From Ancistrus triradiatus (taxonomy: Eukaryota; Chordata; Actinopteri; Siluriformes; Loricariidae), in contig JAJAGP010000233.1 in NCBI GenBank assembly GCA_025084515.1, positions 1 through 64,000 of the forward strand: a DNA stretch of 64,000 nucleotides. Reading direction: 5' to 3'. Position 1 is the stretch's first letter, and each line of letters opens with the position of its first letter. The notes under the pieces are model-generated. The model searched no databases. It was not told where the DNA came from and saw nothing but the letters and a program-made list of their open reading frames with translations. A program made the translations under genes and the position numbers. Positions 1 through 11,997 of this stretch are shown here, piece by piece.

Positions 1-147
1 TACAATGTGATTTCTTGGATTTTTTTTCTCATTTTGTCTCCCATAGTTGAAGTGTACCTCTGATGAAAATGACAGACCTCTCTCATCATTCTAAGTAGGA
101 GAACTTGCACAATCAGTGGCTGACTAAATACTTTTTTGCCCCACTGT
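1..147 (+). mobile_element. Right end of a Tc1/mariner element (family A), cut by the window edge
   Basis: The stretch matches the right-hand terminal region of the full-length element at 1654-3180: both carry the words tgatttc, ctcatttt, gttgaagtgta, gtaggaga, gcacaatcagtggct and aaatactttt in the same order. It ends in ttgccccactg followed by TA, the expected Tc1 terminus plus TA target duplication. This copy keeps the terminal cactg that the 3180 end has lost. Only the terminus is in the window, so whether a transposase lies to the left is unknown. Confidence 0.85.
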
Positions 148-609
148 ATGTATATACTGTCATAAAACCCGAACCCGGGGTAAAAATTACCATATACTGT
201 ACACTCCCCGGTCACTGTACCAGCGATTCTAAATATGCATTTTAAACGTTCATTTATCTTTCCGGTTCAGATATATAGGTCTCTCCCCAGTCAAAGAGAT
301 AGGAGTCTGGTATGGATGGAAATAAACTGCCCAGCAGCGTTACCAAGATGGCAGAGGAGTGAACAGACTTATCTCTGTGGAGATTGTGTTAATATATTCT
401 CATTAAAAAAACAACTACACCAACAAAACTGCGGTGTCCAAACTTTTGCATCCATGCCAACACTTTCCAAAGCAGACACACAGCAGATGAGCTGTACTGC
501 CTATGAAGTGTGTGAACAGTCCAGTCATGTATAATTCAAGTCCTTGCTCTTAGGTCACCGAGCTCCATGTGTTCACTCTGCCGCTGCCCATTTGTGGAGA
601 AAGACCGCC
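148..609. other. No recognisable feature
   Basis: A short open frame (235-534, 99 codons) has no recognisable domain, no splice context and no codon-like pattern, so I treat it as chance. Confidence 0.6.
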
Positions 610-815
610 TGCTGTGGTGAAGTGATAACCAGTCCAGCCACATTTACAGACACACACACATCATCATGGTAAACTTATATTTTGAGGACTTTCCATGGAC
701 ATAACGATTACTGTAGCTCATTAATGCTACTCCTAAAAGTAATTCTAACCTTAACATCAATATTCTAAAACAAATCTGTTCTCTCTTTGTGTTCTTCAAA
801 AGAAAGTCACAATTT
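610..815. repeat. Dispersed repeat family R3 (fish CA-flanked hairpin-type repeat)
   Basis: It carries the landmarks shared with copies at 26080, 26600, 42085, 62310 and 63070: a short (CA)n run, then ttttgaggactttcc, then ataacgattactgtagct, then 'aacctta...', then 'ttcaaaagaaagt'. The family reads like a fish interspersed repeat that often abuts dinucleotide tracts. No coding capacity is seen. Confidence 0.6.
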
Positions 816-825
816 CTTTGCAGCT

Positions 826-1145
826 CATTGGCTAGGTGGGTAGCACTGTTGCCTCATGGCGAGAAGGTCCTGGGTTCCATCTCAGATTGTGCCGTCTGGG
901 TCCTTTGCATGTGGAGTTTACTCTGGGTACTCCAGTTTCCTCCAACAGTCCAAAGACATGCTTTAGGTTAATGGATTACGCTAAAGTTGCCCGAGTGTAT
1001 GAGTGTGTGAGTGTATGTGCCCTACGATGGATTGGCGTCCTATCTAGGGTTGTTCCTGCGTTGTGCCCTAAGACGCCGGCTAGTTACCAGCTTTCACGTG
1101 ACTCTGTAAAAGATTAAGCAGATAAGAAAGTGAATGAATGTGAAG
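826..1145 (+). repeat. Dispersed repeat family R1 with tRNA-like head
   Basis: It starts with a head like a degraded tRNA-derived promoter (gctaggtgggtagcactgtt, then ggtcctgggttccatctc as a B-box-like word). It continues with gtggagttta, tccagtttcctccaacag, tccaaagacatg, ctatctagggttgttcctg and ends in a simple gaatgaatg tail. The same order of words recurs at 58800-59115 (+) and, reversed, at 14480-14705. This is a known kind of high-copy fish repeat. It is probably SINE-like, but I cannot assign a family name. Confidence 0.7.
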
Positions 1146-1653
1146 GAGTTAAAGTTTCTGTAAAATAGCAGCTTTATTCTGACAAGCACCAGCAAGGTTC
1201 TCACAAGGTAATAAATGTCAGATCTTTCCATCCTTCTGGGAACATCCGGTGCTCACATTGGCAGAGTATATAAACTTGGCTCATGTACAAATGTAACTGC
1301 AGTGTTACCGAACAAAATAGGAAGCATTCAACCTTGAAAAAAGTGATAAGTACTGAAAATGAACCAAACAATTTGGAGCTCACCTCTCAGCTCTCTGCGG
1401 AGGTATTGTATCATATCTTACACGATGTCTGTATGTTTACTTTTCATCGTGGAATTGCCACCATTAATGGTTCCGTGTTTATTTTTACGCCTGATGCAAT
1501 CTAGCAAAGCGCCCAGCAATTACATCCACATCTAAATGCACGCAGTGGCCAAAGTGAAAGGCAAATAAAATCGCATTACAATCACAAGAACTATCACAAT
1601 TCGTCTTGTCTCTGCATCACAGATGTGTTGCAGCAGGTTAATACTGGGATATA
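1141..1653. other. No recognisable feature
   Basis: Two overlapping short open frames on opposite strands (1201-1383 and 1283-1504) show no domain. Nothing supports a gene. Confidence 0.55.
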
Positions 1654-3180
1654 CAGTGGGGCAAAAAAGTATTTAGTCAGCCACTGATTGTGCAAGTTCT
1701 CCTACTTAGAAAGATGAGAGAGGTCTGTAATTTTCATCATAGCTACACTTCAACTATGAGAGACAAAATGAGAAAAAAAAATCCAGGAAATCCCATTGTA
1801 GGATTTTTAAACAATTTCATTGTAAACCATGGTGGAAAATAAGTATTTGGCCACCCACAACAAGCAGGGTTTCTGGCTCACACAGACCTGTAACCTCTTC
1901 TTTAAGATTCTCTTCTGTTCTCCACTCGTTACCTGTATTAATGGAACCTGTTTGACCTCGTTACCTGTATAAAAGACACCCTTCCACAGCCTCAAACAGT
2001 CAGACTCTAAACTTAACCAAGGACACCAGGAAGAAAATTGTAGACCTGCACAAGGCTGGGAAGAGTGAATCTACAATAGGCAAGCAGGTTGGTGTGAATA
2101 AATCAACTGTGGGAGCAATTGTAAGCAAATGGAAGACATACAAGACCATCAATAATCTCCCTCGATCTGGGGCTCCACGCAAGATCTCATCCCGTGGGGT
2201 CAAAATGATCATGAGAACGGTGAGCAAAAATCCCAGAACTACACAGAGGGACCTGATGAATGACCTGCAGAGAGCTGGGACCAAAGTAACAAAGGCTAAA
2301 ATCAGTAACACACTACGCCAAGAGGGACTCAGATCCTGCAGTGCCAGGCGTGCCCCCTACTTAAGCCAGTACGTGTCCAGGCCCGTTGAAGTTTGCCAGA
2401 GAGCATATGGATGATCCAGAAAAAGATTGGGAGAATATCATGTGGTCAGATGAAACTAAAATAGAACTTTTTGGTAAAATGCTGAGTTGCACCATACCTA
2501 CTGGGAAGCATGGGGGTGGAAACCTCATGCTTTGGGGCTGTTTTTCTGCAAAGGGGACAGGGCGACTGATCCGTGTTAAGGGAAGAATGAACGGGGCCAT
2601 GTATCGTGAGATTTTAAGCCAAAACCTCCTTCCATCAGTGAGAGCATTGAAGATGGAACGTGGCTGGGTCTTCCAGCATGACAATGATCCCAAACACACC
2701 GCTTGGGCAACGAAGGAGTGGCTCCGTAAAAAGCATTTCAAGGTCCTGGAGTGGCCCAGCCAGTCTCCAGACCTCAGCCCCATAGAAAATGTGTGGAGGG
2801 AGTTGAAAGTCCGTGTTGCCCCAAAACATCACTGCTCTAGAGGAGATCTGCATGGAGAAATGGGCAAAAAACCAGCTACAGTGTGTGCCAACCTGTGTGA
2901 AAGATTCCAGGAAAACGTTTGACCTCTGTACATTGCCAACAAAGGTTATGTTACAAAGTATTGAGTTGCACCAAATTATGGACCAAAAACTTAATTTCCA
3001 TCAAAATTTACAATTAAATTCTTTAAAAATCATACAATGTGATTTCCTGGGAGTTTTTTTTTCTCATTTTTGTCCTCATAGTTGAAGTGTAGCTATGATG
3101 AAAATTACAGGACCTTTCTAATCGTCTAAGTAGGAGAAATTTGCACAATCAGTGGCTGGACTAAATACTTTTTGGCCCCC
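1654..3180 (+). mobile_element. Full-length, inactive Tc1/mariner element (family A)
   Basis: The left end follows a TA (ata-cagtggggcaaaaaagta) and the right end reads ctaaatactttttggccccc. The two ends are inverted copies over well over 100 bases: agtattta, gtcagccactgattgtgcaa, cttctccta-type words and a long shared tail with ctacacttcaactatgag. The length of about 1.5 kb and the central DD34E transposase remnant are typical of fish Tc1 elements. The right terminus has lost the terminal cactg and the TA, so the copy probably cannot be excised. A second copy of the same family ends at 147. Confidence 0.93.
2019..2964 (+). pseudogene. Tc1-type transposase pseudogene (family A)
   Basis: A cut-and-paste DDE transposase that would bind the terminal repeats and move the element. 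Pieces in order: a helix-turn-helix/paired-like N-terminal region (KDTRKKIVDLHKAGKS, then VGVNKSTVGAIV) in one frame to about 2390; then a second frame with SDETKIELFG (first catalytic Asp), HGGGNLMLWGCFSAKG, QHDNDPKHTA (second Asp) and SPDLSPIENVWREL (the Glu of DD34E); then a third frame with NITALEEICMEKWAKN and the usual C-terminal end at a TGA at 2962-2964. Two frameshifts (near 2390 and near 2815) and loss of a clear ATG make it dead. The DDE residues themselves are all still readable. Confidence 0.93.
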
Positions 3181-5225
3181 AAAACTTGTACGCTAATAAA
3201 AATGATCATGATTACAGTGACAAAGTCATTTCTCTGTCCCCCTTTGAATGACAGTGTATCCGGTGTAGCATTACTACAGAAACCTATAGTGTGGAAAAAC
3301 AAAAACAAAAGACGGTGTTTATTATCCCTGCTGAGAGAAATAACTGGTTTGCCTAACTGTGTGAGAGGGTGAAGGGGAGTCAGAAGGACAAAGAAAGCAG
3401 TTTCTGAAACAAAAAAAGGACACACAGCAGAGAAAGAGTTGTAGAGCGAGGCAGAGAGAGAAAACAGAGAAGCCAAAGAGTGACGAGTGATGTCTGAAGT
3501 ATGGAACTCAACACTGACTCTAAACTAAACTAAACTCTGAGTACCACACTGTGCTGTGGTCTGACAAAACAAAAATGAAGTCAGCCAAATATTAAACGGC
3601 GTGTTTGGGAATAAAAGAGGCGTAGAGGTGGTTCTTTTGCTTTGTGGAGGCGTATCAGAGAGTCATACTGAAAATATTATATGAATAGATGGAAGATGGA
3701 TTCATCGACTTTACGATGGGATTCTGATAATGTCTGCAAGTATGTATTCAGATGTCTTCTCTGATACGAAGGGAGGGCCAACATTTTTTTACCCGAATTT
3801 TCCAGACTGTGGCCCATCCTCCTGCGATGGGAAATGGATAAGTGTGTAGAAGTCACTTAAAACCTCATATTTTTGATTATTTTGTTGGGAAAATGTCACA
3901 GCATGAGTTATGTCTTTTTAACGCTTACTTGTTGAGTGTTGTTTTCCCCCACTGTTTCCTTCAAGTGCTATCTGGCTTTCTGCTTTCTCTTTGGAGAGCT
4001 TCCATTTGAGGTGGTCGGACAGGTACATTGCATTTCCACCAGATGTGCAAATCTTTTCTCGATACAACTCTTGTTTACAAAGTGTCCAAAGTTCACTTTG
4101 TTAGTCACCAGTTCCTCCATGTGTTGCGAAACAAAGGACTAGTCCATTCCAGGCTATTGTTGGTTAATTCATGTCTATCGGGGCCAACATGAGGCGGATT
4201 TGCACTTGGTTGTTAACACACCCAAGGATGCCAGGTCAGCGTTTATGCCGCAAGAAATAAAATGCGTTTAGGATGACGGTTCTAGGAATCTCTCTCTTCA
4301 GATCATGCATGCCCGTGTCCAGGTGCGATTCTTGGTCATTTGTGGCATTGTCTGAACATTCAGTGAAATGTTCTTCCTCTGATTGTAACTGCTCAGATGA
4401 GTAGCTACTCAGAGTTAGAACAGCCTTGTTTTTCAGACAGTGACACATTCAGCACACACACACGGCGATGTACTTGTGAGGACCAACAATTGGCTAGCAG
4501 CCATATGTTGTAACTAAATATCACTCTGGTTGGAGGCTTAGGCAAAAACATTGACACAAAGCATGAATCGCTTCTCCATCTGGTCTTAACAATTAGCACA
4601 CACAAACACACACACTTTGAATGAGAAAGAATGAAGAGCACTAATTGGGTGCAAACCAACTGCTTTGGCATGCGGGTACGACATTAGGCTGGAATAAATA
4701 TTGAGGGAGTGCTGCTGCCGTACCTGCCATTTGGGACGGACTGTGCAGAGAATTAGCATAATAAATGCGTGTGTGTCGGATTATGAAGGACACAGACTTT
4801 CCATCTGCCATGACGAGGCTGTCCCCTGATGTTTGACCCTTTCAATGAGCTCAGATGTGTCCCAGATCCAACATTCACTGCTGCTGCAGCTTTTATTGTC
4901 ATATCCATAGCTACACATTTTCACCAGACCAATGACTGAGCTTTTGAGTCCTGGTGGTGCCCTCTGGCTGGGTTTGCCACCACACAGGCGTGATTGGTTG
5001 TGTTTCAGCGAGGTCAGGCTGCAAAGGGAACCCCTGCCGGGCTACAAAATGGAGTGCCGTCGCTTTTTGAGGGTGCATGACAGCCTGAGCCCAGTGACTT
5101 CCGGGAACAGACTCCAGCAGAGTTGGGAAATAATTCAATTTAGCTTACTTTAATCTTAATAATCTCCATGACCTTCACATGATAGCATAAAAGAAATGAC
5201 CTTTTCTGTTGTAGAGAGAAATATA
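3181..5225. other. Intergenic, no gene recognised
   Basis: No protein domain, RNA gene or transposon core was recognised. A short stretch near 4450-4490 (cacacacacggcgatgtact, then tgtgaggaccaac) resembles the start of the R3 repeat family. Open frames here are short and without motifs. Confidence 0.55.
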
Positions 5226-5865
5226 CTCATTGACAAAAAAAACTGACCAGGGAGTTGTTGGGATTGAATGAAGCTGTATGTGTATGAATGTGAAAAGGGT
5301 ATGTTTATTGGGAAACCTGTGCAGTTGAATGGAGGATCTAGTACCCTGTTGGGCTGCCTCTAGCCTGGATACAACATGAGATACTGTTGGACATTGGAGG
5401 CATACAGGTTTGCCCAAAGATGTTGCAGCTGGGCCTGTAGATTGTGCCCACTTGTAGGTTGCCAAAGCTAGAAGGCCAGCCAGACCCAAATTATCAATTG
5501 ATGATAAATTTGGCAACTAGACAGGCCAAGGAAGTGTTACAATCTAGCAGAGCTTTACCTGGGATACCCTTGCTTTGTGTGGGCAAGCATTATCCTGCTG
5601 AATAGGCCAGTTGGAGGCCCTGCCATGGGAGGCAACACATATCGCTGAGTTGTTAGTGTCCCTCGTATCACTATTAGGGATGACGACTGTCGTATGTGAT
5701 GGCTCCCATGATCCCCTGAAGTTGGGGCAGTGTGTTACACCACAACAAAGGCCTCCATACTCGAACCCAATCATCATCGGTTCCCAAACAGAATCTGGAT
5801 TCATCACTAAAGATGATAGAGTTCTAGTCCATAGAAGTCAAGGCAGCAATCTGAAATTTCTTTTT
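5226..5865 (-). mobile_element. Decayed Tc1-like element (family F), 3' part
   Basis: The left boundary reads ata-ctcattgacaaaaaaaac after a TA. The same terminus begins the family F copy at 40973. The reverse strand translates in broken frames to Tc1-like pieces: DSVWEP (degraded catalytic DES region), TTVVIPNSDTRDTN, then IQQDNACPHKARVSQ (QQDNA-PH, the second catalytic Asp), then NLSSIDNLGLA where intact relatives have SPDLSPIEHVWD. At least two frame changes and stops are present, and the 5' half beyond about 5865 is missing or unrecognisable. Confidence 0.75.
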
Positions 5866-6684
5866 GTTTTTTGCCAATGGGTGTACTTGCATTTTATCTC
5901 TGAGTCTATCTCTCTGTGACACAAGCATTTGAGAAAGGTGTAATAGAGCTTAGGTCTACAGGTGTGTCCATGTTCCCCTGGTGTATGAAGGACTAATCGG
6001 CTCATTTGTCTCCCTTATACCACAACAAATTGTAAAGCAAGAAAAACAAGCCTTTTTTTCTCCTTTCCGTGACCACAGCGTGCTCCGAGTTTTTGTCAAG
6101 TCATGCTTGTCAGTTTCTGGAAAACTATTTACATTTTCCCCAGCTATGATGCACCGGGGCATGCTTGTGGTCTTGCTTGCAATCTCGCTCACGGACTCCG
6201 AGACAATGCAGCCAATGCAGCAGCATCTAAAAATAGAAGCCCTACTATTTTATGTCACGGCTGTCTCTCCGTAACTCCGAGTCCTCTTTAGGCTGCGGTC
6301 GCATGCTTGCCCGTTCAAACGTGTCCAGATAAATTGTGAAAGCAAAGGCGAGAGGTCAGCATCTCTTTGATCCGCAATCAATCACTGCAAGCCAGAATCA
6401 GACCTGGGGGCCGTCTTTAATATTTCTCTTTCACATGCTGCAGTGGTTACGGCAGTGCTTAAATCCAAGCGCTGGACCCTTTCCCACTGTCGGAGCTTAT
6501 TCAGGAACACAACATGCTTTAGGATGTTTTGCACTTTGGTTCAAGACAAGAGTTTGGGACATTTGGGCAGGATGCGAGCAGTTGAAATCAGTATGCATTT
6601 CAGGCAAAATCCTACAGCCTTCCTGTCAATTATTTTCAAATGCATACATGTTCGGGGCATGCTTTTGGAGGTTATACTCAAAGA
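5866..6684. other. Intergenic, no gene recognised
   Basis: The overlapping frames at 5981-6274 and 6103-6291 and the 143-codon frame at 6336-6767 carry no recognisable domain; the last runs into a repeat (R2), which argues against a real exon. Confidence 0.5.
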
Positions 6685-6835
6685 GGGGGTCAATATTTAC
6701 ATTTACACATGAAGCAGGCACCCTTAATCAGAGTGACCTACAGATAAGCAGAGCAGCTAAAGGGTAAGAGCCTTGTTTAGGGCCCAACCGTGGCAGCTCG
6801 GTCGAGCCAGCCTTAACCACTAAACCTTGAGCTTT
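6685..6835 (+). repeat. Dispersed repeat family R2 (tRNA-like, 'acatttaca...gagtgac')
   Basis: It begins tatttacatttacac, continues with cccttaatcagagtgac and agagccttgtttagggccc, and ends with ccttaaccactaaacc. These words recur in the same order at 12303, 16280, 51355, 57207 and 63705, all on the plus strand. The middle (tttgaaccctgg in other copies) is like a tRNA B-box. It is a common high-copy fish repeat, probably a SINE or a MITE remnant. Confidence 0.65.
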
Positions 6836-7048
6836 GACTAGGGGGGTCTTGAGACAAAATAAATAAAACATAAGTGGCAGTGGCAGCCAAAATCACTTTT
6901 TTATGTTTTTTTAGCCAAATGCAGCAAATAACTTTCATTATGATAAAAATATTTTTAGATCTATTTACCGGTAACTTTAATTTTTACATCTAAAAATAGA
7001 AAAAGTCGAACAGTCATAATATTCCAACAATCATATAACGAAATCTTA
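6836..7048. other. AT-rich spacer
   Basis: No gene or repeat core recognised; the sequence is AT-rich up to the TA that flanks the next transposon. Confidence 0.5.
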
Positions 7049-8664
7049 CAACCCCAATTCCAATGCAGTTGGGACGTTGTGTAAAACATAAATAAAAACA
7101 GAATGCAATGATTTGCATGGTGATTTGCACAATGATTTAACTATGTTCCTGTTTTTTCAACTTCTATTCAATTGAATACACTACAAAGACAAGACATTTC
7201 ATGTTCAAACGGATCAACTGTATTGATTTTTGCAAATATTCACTCATGTTGAATGTGAGGCCTGCAACACGTTCCAAAACAGTTAGGACAGGAGCATGTT
7301 TACCACTGTGTTACATCACCGTTCCTTTTAACAACACTCAATAAGTGTTTGGGAACTGAGGACACTAACTATTGAAGCTCTGTAGGTGGAATTCTTTCAC
7401 ATTCTTGCTTGATGTACAACTTCAGTTGCTCAGCAGTCCGGGGTCTCCGTTGTCGTAGTTTGGGCTTCATAATGCGCCACACATTTTCAATGGGAGACAG
7501 GTCTGGACTGCAGGCAGGCCAGTCTAGTACCCGCACTCTTTTACTACAAAGCCATGCTGTTGGAACACGTGCAGAATGTGGCTTGGCATCTTCTTGCTGA
7601 AATAAGCAGGGACGTCCCTGAAAAAGACGTTGCTTGGATGGCAGCACATGTTGCTCCGAAACCTGTATGTACCTTTCAGCATTAATGGTGCCTTCACAGA
7701 TGTGCCAGTTACCCATGCCATGGGCACTAACACACCCCCGTACCATCAGAAATGCTGGCTTTTGAACTTAGCACTGATAACAATCCAGACAGTCCTTTTC
7801 CTCTTTGGCCCGGAGGACACCATGTCCATGATTTCCAAAAACAATTTGAGATGTGGACTCGTCAGACCACAGGACACTTTTCCACTTTGCGTCAGTCCAT
7901 CTCAGATGAGCTCGGGCCCAGAGAAGCCGGCGGGGTTTCTGGGTGTTGTTGATATATGGCTTTGGCTTTGCATGGTAGAGTTTTAAGTTGCACTTGCAGA
8001 TGGAGCGACGAACTGTGTTCACTGACGATGGTTTTCTGAAGTGTTCCTGAGCCCATGTGGTAATATCCGGTACAGAATGATGTTGGTTTTTAATGCAGTG
8101 CCACCTGAGGGATTGAAGGCCACGGGCATTCAGTGTTGCTTTTCGACCTTGCCGCTTACTTTCAGAGATTCCTCCAGATTCTCTGAATCTTTTGATGATA
8201 TTATGGACTGTAGATCATGAAGTCCTTAAATTTTTTGCAATTGCACGTTGAGAAACGTTGTTCTTAAACTGTTGGACTATTTGTGGTGAACCTCGCCCCA
8301 TCCTTGCTTGTGAATGACTGAGCTTTTTGGAAACGCTCCCTTTATACCCAATCATGACACTCACCTGTTTCCAATTAACCTGTTCACCTGTTGAATGTTC
8401 CAAACAGGTGTTTTTTGGGCATTCCTCAACTTTCCCACTCTTTGGTTGATCCTGTCCCAACTGTTTTGGAACGTGTTGCAGACATCAAATTCAAAATGAG
8501 TGAATATTTGCAAAAAAACTATAAAGTTTGTCCGTTTGAACATTAAATATCTTGTCTTTGTAGTGTATTCAATTGAATATGGGTTGAAAAGGATTTGCAA
8601 ATCATCGCATTCTGGTTTTATGTATGTTTTACACAACGTCCCAACGTCATTGGAATTGGGGTTG
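7049..8664 (-). mobile_element. Near-complete Tc1/mariner element (family B), transposase on minus strand
   Basis: The terminal inverted repeats are clear. The left end after TA reads caaccccaattccaatgcag, then ttgggacgttgtgtaaaaca. The right end is its inverse, tgttttacacaacgtcccaa, then ttggaattggggttg. The inverted identity extends further inward (cagaatgcaatgatttgca on the left against tgcaaatcatcgcattctg on the right). The left TA is present; the right flank is CA, so one target duplication base has mutated. The length of 1616 bp suits an autonomous Tc1-type element. Confidence 0.93.
7300..8301 (-). pseudogene. Tc1-type transposase pseudogene (family B), one frame with three nonsense codons
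   Basis: Reading from an ATG at 8301 (MGRGSPQIVQQFKNN) to a TAA at 7300-7302 gives about 334 codons in a single frame, the normal Tc1 length. Only three in-frame stops interrupt it, at 8215-8217 (TGA), 7768-7770 (TAA) and 7369-7371 (TAG). Domains in order: HTH (QRAIAKNLRTS, then STVHNIIKRFRESGG), SVLWSDESTSQIVFG (first catalytic Asp), GCVSAHGMGNWHICEGTINA, CLFQQEDAKPHSARV, and SPDLSPIENVWRIMKPKL (third catalytic residue). Intact relatives have QQDNAKPH; here it is QQEDAKPH, so the second catalytic Asp position is Glu. It is a young but dead copy compared with the other Tc1 remains here. Confidence 0.93.
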
Positions 8665-10254
8665 CAGATCTACTGGCTGTATTTGAGACGTTTCCACTTG
8701 CGTATTTTAGTAAAGCGATGCAGTTCACCATTTCGGCAATGTTTGGGGCCAGCAGCGCCTCCCACAGGTCCTAATGCATCAAATTGAATTACATTATGGA
8801 TAGAGAGATGGTACACTTGAATAAGAGGAAGTAAATAAGAAAACTGTTAACGATTTAAACCGATAATGCATGTTTATGTGAGCATTTTTTTTGGGGGGGG
8901 GTCTATAGCCCACCTTAAACAGATCTAGCGACGCCAATGTTCCTGAAGTTCAAAAGTGTTTCGAGTCATTTATTGTCCACATCTATTTCACCTTGTTTTT
9001 TACTTTTTATTTGAGTATGCTTTTGTCAGATGTAACTTCCACCCAGGTAGGTTTCCTGTCACGTGACAAGGCTAGAAGGTTATCGCTAATATACAATATA
9101 ATGGCTTAATATTACATTTCTAGTTAGCTAACTCAAGTTACTAGTTTAATTGCACAATAAAACAGTAATCCTAATATTAACTAGCTTGCTAGTGAACTTA
9201 GCCAGATAAGTAACACCAAATCAGCAACATTAGTTAAGCAAAGTAGATAGCTGGCTAAAATTAGCATGAACCTGTGTAGGCTGCTGGTTCTTTTTCCGGA
9301 TTAGATGCAGGAAAGAACGGCTAGATGTCAAGTTATATGGAGAATTTACTGATCAGTTTTAACTTTAGGATGTTGTCAGGTTCAAATAGACACTCCTTAT
9401 ATTTTGAACTGTACGAATGCAGGAAGAACTTTCCAGAATTAAAAGCAAGCCCGTCCTCATTCTCCACATTTAGCCTGCTGCCCTACTACCCTCAATTTTC
9501 AGCCTCAAAAATACACTGAACCGACATACTGCTAATCTGATTATTATCTGATTTACTCCGATTTTAAGTGCTAAATGTAAGAAGCCTATGAGAAAAACAG
9601 GAGGAAGCGTATTATAGAATTTTTTTTCCCAGTAATTAGTTTGTATGTATTCATTTATTTATTCCATTTTATTATTTATTTAGTGATTTAAGTTGATCAA
9701 GGCGGCATATCTCACCAGAAGGGGGTGCACATATCGCACGTCTATAATTTTATTTATACTCATAATAACAGCAGTTCTACATTTAAAGCATGTACACATG
9801 CTCACTGAGCTGAGCTGCGAAGCTGATGGTTAAACGTTTTACTCAGCCGATCAGCAGAGACCAAGACTTGAGCTGACAGTCTTCTCATACTAGTTCATGG
9901 CCTTAAACAATGATCCACCAATGATCCCAATAATTTGACCTACTGGCAGTACTGTAATTATGACTATCTAGGCTGTAGAGTCTTGATCTGGCTTTTACAC
10001 GCCATGTTTGAAAAGTGTAAACTTGTAAAATAAAAAAAAACACACTTCAGTTCTGGGATGCAGGCTCAGTCTTTGACTGCAACTAAACAGGCCACAGAAG
10101 GTCGGTTTTATCTAGAGTTTCCACCATAGGACTCCAAATGAACTATTTATCAGTCAATATTCGACAGTAGACTCATTAGAAGTGAATAGCTCTTGGATAA
10201 TTATGCATCCATCCTACTAATCCTGTAATAAATAGATAACGTTTATTAACTCGT
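8665..10254. other. Intergenic, no gene recognised
   Basis: It contains a T8G9 homopolymer junction at 8885-8901 and otherwise AT-rich unique-looking DNA. No domain, RNA or transposon terminus recognised. Confidence 0.5.
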
Positions 10255-10460
10255 CTTCAGTAACTGCTTCAACACGATCTACAGGGCACCAAACCCCATA
10301 TCAAGGCATCTCACACTCATCCATTCACTCACTAACTCACACTGTACAACTAAATCCAATTCAGCTACTTACTGGTGCCCATTAGGAACCCATATGGCCA
10401 TGGAGAGAGCACGCCAAATACAAACAGCTAGAAACAGGAAGCACAGACTGAATCTGGGAT
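10255..10460 (-). repeat. Degraded R1-type repeat, reverse orientation
   Basis: Reverse-strand landmarks: ctcacactcatccattcact (tail side), tggtgcccattaggaaccca, and gcacagactgaatctggga at the head side. The order mirrors the R1 copy at 14480-14705, but it is more diverged. Confidence 0.4.
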
Positions 10461-11997
10461 GTTGCAGTGTTTTTAACTCTTTTAAGTCTTATATGCATCT
10501 AATTCTCGCCTGAATGACAGAAAATGAGTACGATCGAACCTTTGCGACACTTGCTGACACAAAAGAGAATCACAGTCTTGAAAAGCAGAAAACATGGTAT
10601 CCTCTTTCTTTTTGTTCTTGTTTTTGTTAAGAGTTTCAAGTTTTCTAAACGATACATATTGTACCGTAAAGTACTATACTAAATGTTTTCATGTTGTGTT
10701 TTAATTAATGTTATTGTTCAAATAAAATAATGTGCAAAGGATCTATATGACTATGGTAATGTCTGGTCATGATTTCACAGGTCTGGTCTGTTTCACAGAA
10801 CCTAATGAAGACGATAAATGGTGCGTACCTGTACACAAATGTTAAAAATAAAGTCAGATGTTCAAAACATTAGTTGATGTAAAAGAGTACAGAATGATGA
10901 ATGGAATAAGTATAAAAGGAACAGAGGAAAAACTAATACAGTTAAGAAGAAAAAGAATTAGGAAAACAGTTAACCATATGTAAGAACAACTGTTAACTAT
11001 ATAAGATCGATATTTGATAACTAGGCACTTGGTAACCAAAACTCAGAAATCTTCAACTGGTTAAAAAAAAAACATTTTTGCATTTCACCTTATTCAGCAC
11101 AGAGCTTGATAATGATGTCATTTTACATATCGTTTGATGTATTTTTGGGAAGTTTTTTGCTATCTCTGCCAGCTTGAGGGCAGTGGACAACATAAACGCA
11201 AAAAGCTTGAAGAAAATACCAACCAATGCATCGACATTATGGCGTGTTGACTCGAGGGTTCTGAGAGGAGGTACAGATACAGATAATAGTAGCATTTTTT
11301 CTCTATCTCCATCAGTACTAATAGAAGGATAGTGTCACTGGTTGATTTCATTTCTGACCAACCCAGACGAGGCTCTGACTGAACGTGTGCATCTGAAAAG
11401 CTTTATAATTGCCTAAAGATTTTCCAGATGGTAAACCCTTGATATGTGAAAGCTAAATCTTTGCCATATTTGCTCCCAAACATGGGACATAGGAAGCAAA
11501 AGTATGCATCAATCTTTCAATATTCAAGTCATGACCTGGAAAGATACAATTTCAGATTAAAACCTGTGCTGTGTCCAAACACGTGTTATGGAAAGATTTT
11601 CGAATCTGACTGTGACGCTGCAGTATTATTAAAGCCGTGAAAAAGCTGCTACTAGCAGGAACTGGTGTCTGAGATAGTGTGGAGGAGCTATAGGGGCTGT
11701 AGTACTATCTTGAACTATCTTGCTTACTGGATTTAGTAGCCAATATTGTTATATTAATATTATCCAGCAATCTATGAGATTCTGGTGTAAAACGTTTCAG
11801 CTACTCATTTTAACTACAGAATAAAATACCAGTAAATTAGAATATCATTAATCAGCATCAACTAAGAATAAAACATTTTTCCATTTATATGTTACTTTTT
11901 TTAAGTTGCTAGGGTCTAGGAACTTTCAAGCAGTAATCTGTATTGTCCTGTTACACTGGGGGTATATATATGGTGACACAGAGGTCCAATTCTCTTA
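10461..11997. other. Intergenic, no gene recognised
   Basis: AT-rich sequence with only short motif-free frames on both strands. No RNA or transposon signature found. Confidence 0.5.

Noticed and set aside
8885..8901. G9 run as a G-quadruplex
   Set aside because: A single G run without further G tracts nearby cannot form an intramolecular quadruplex.
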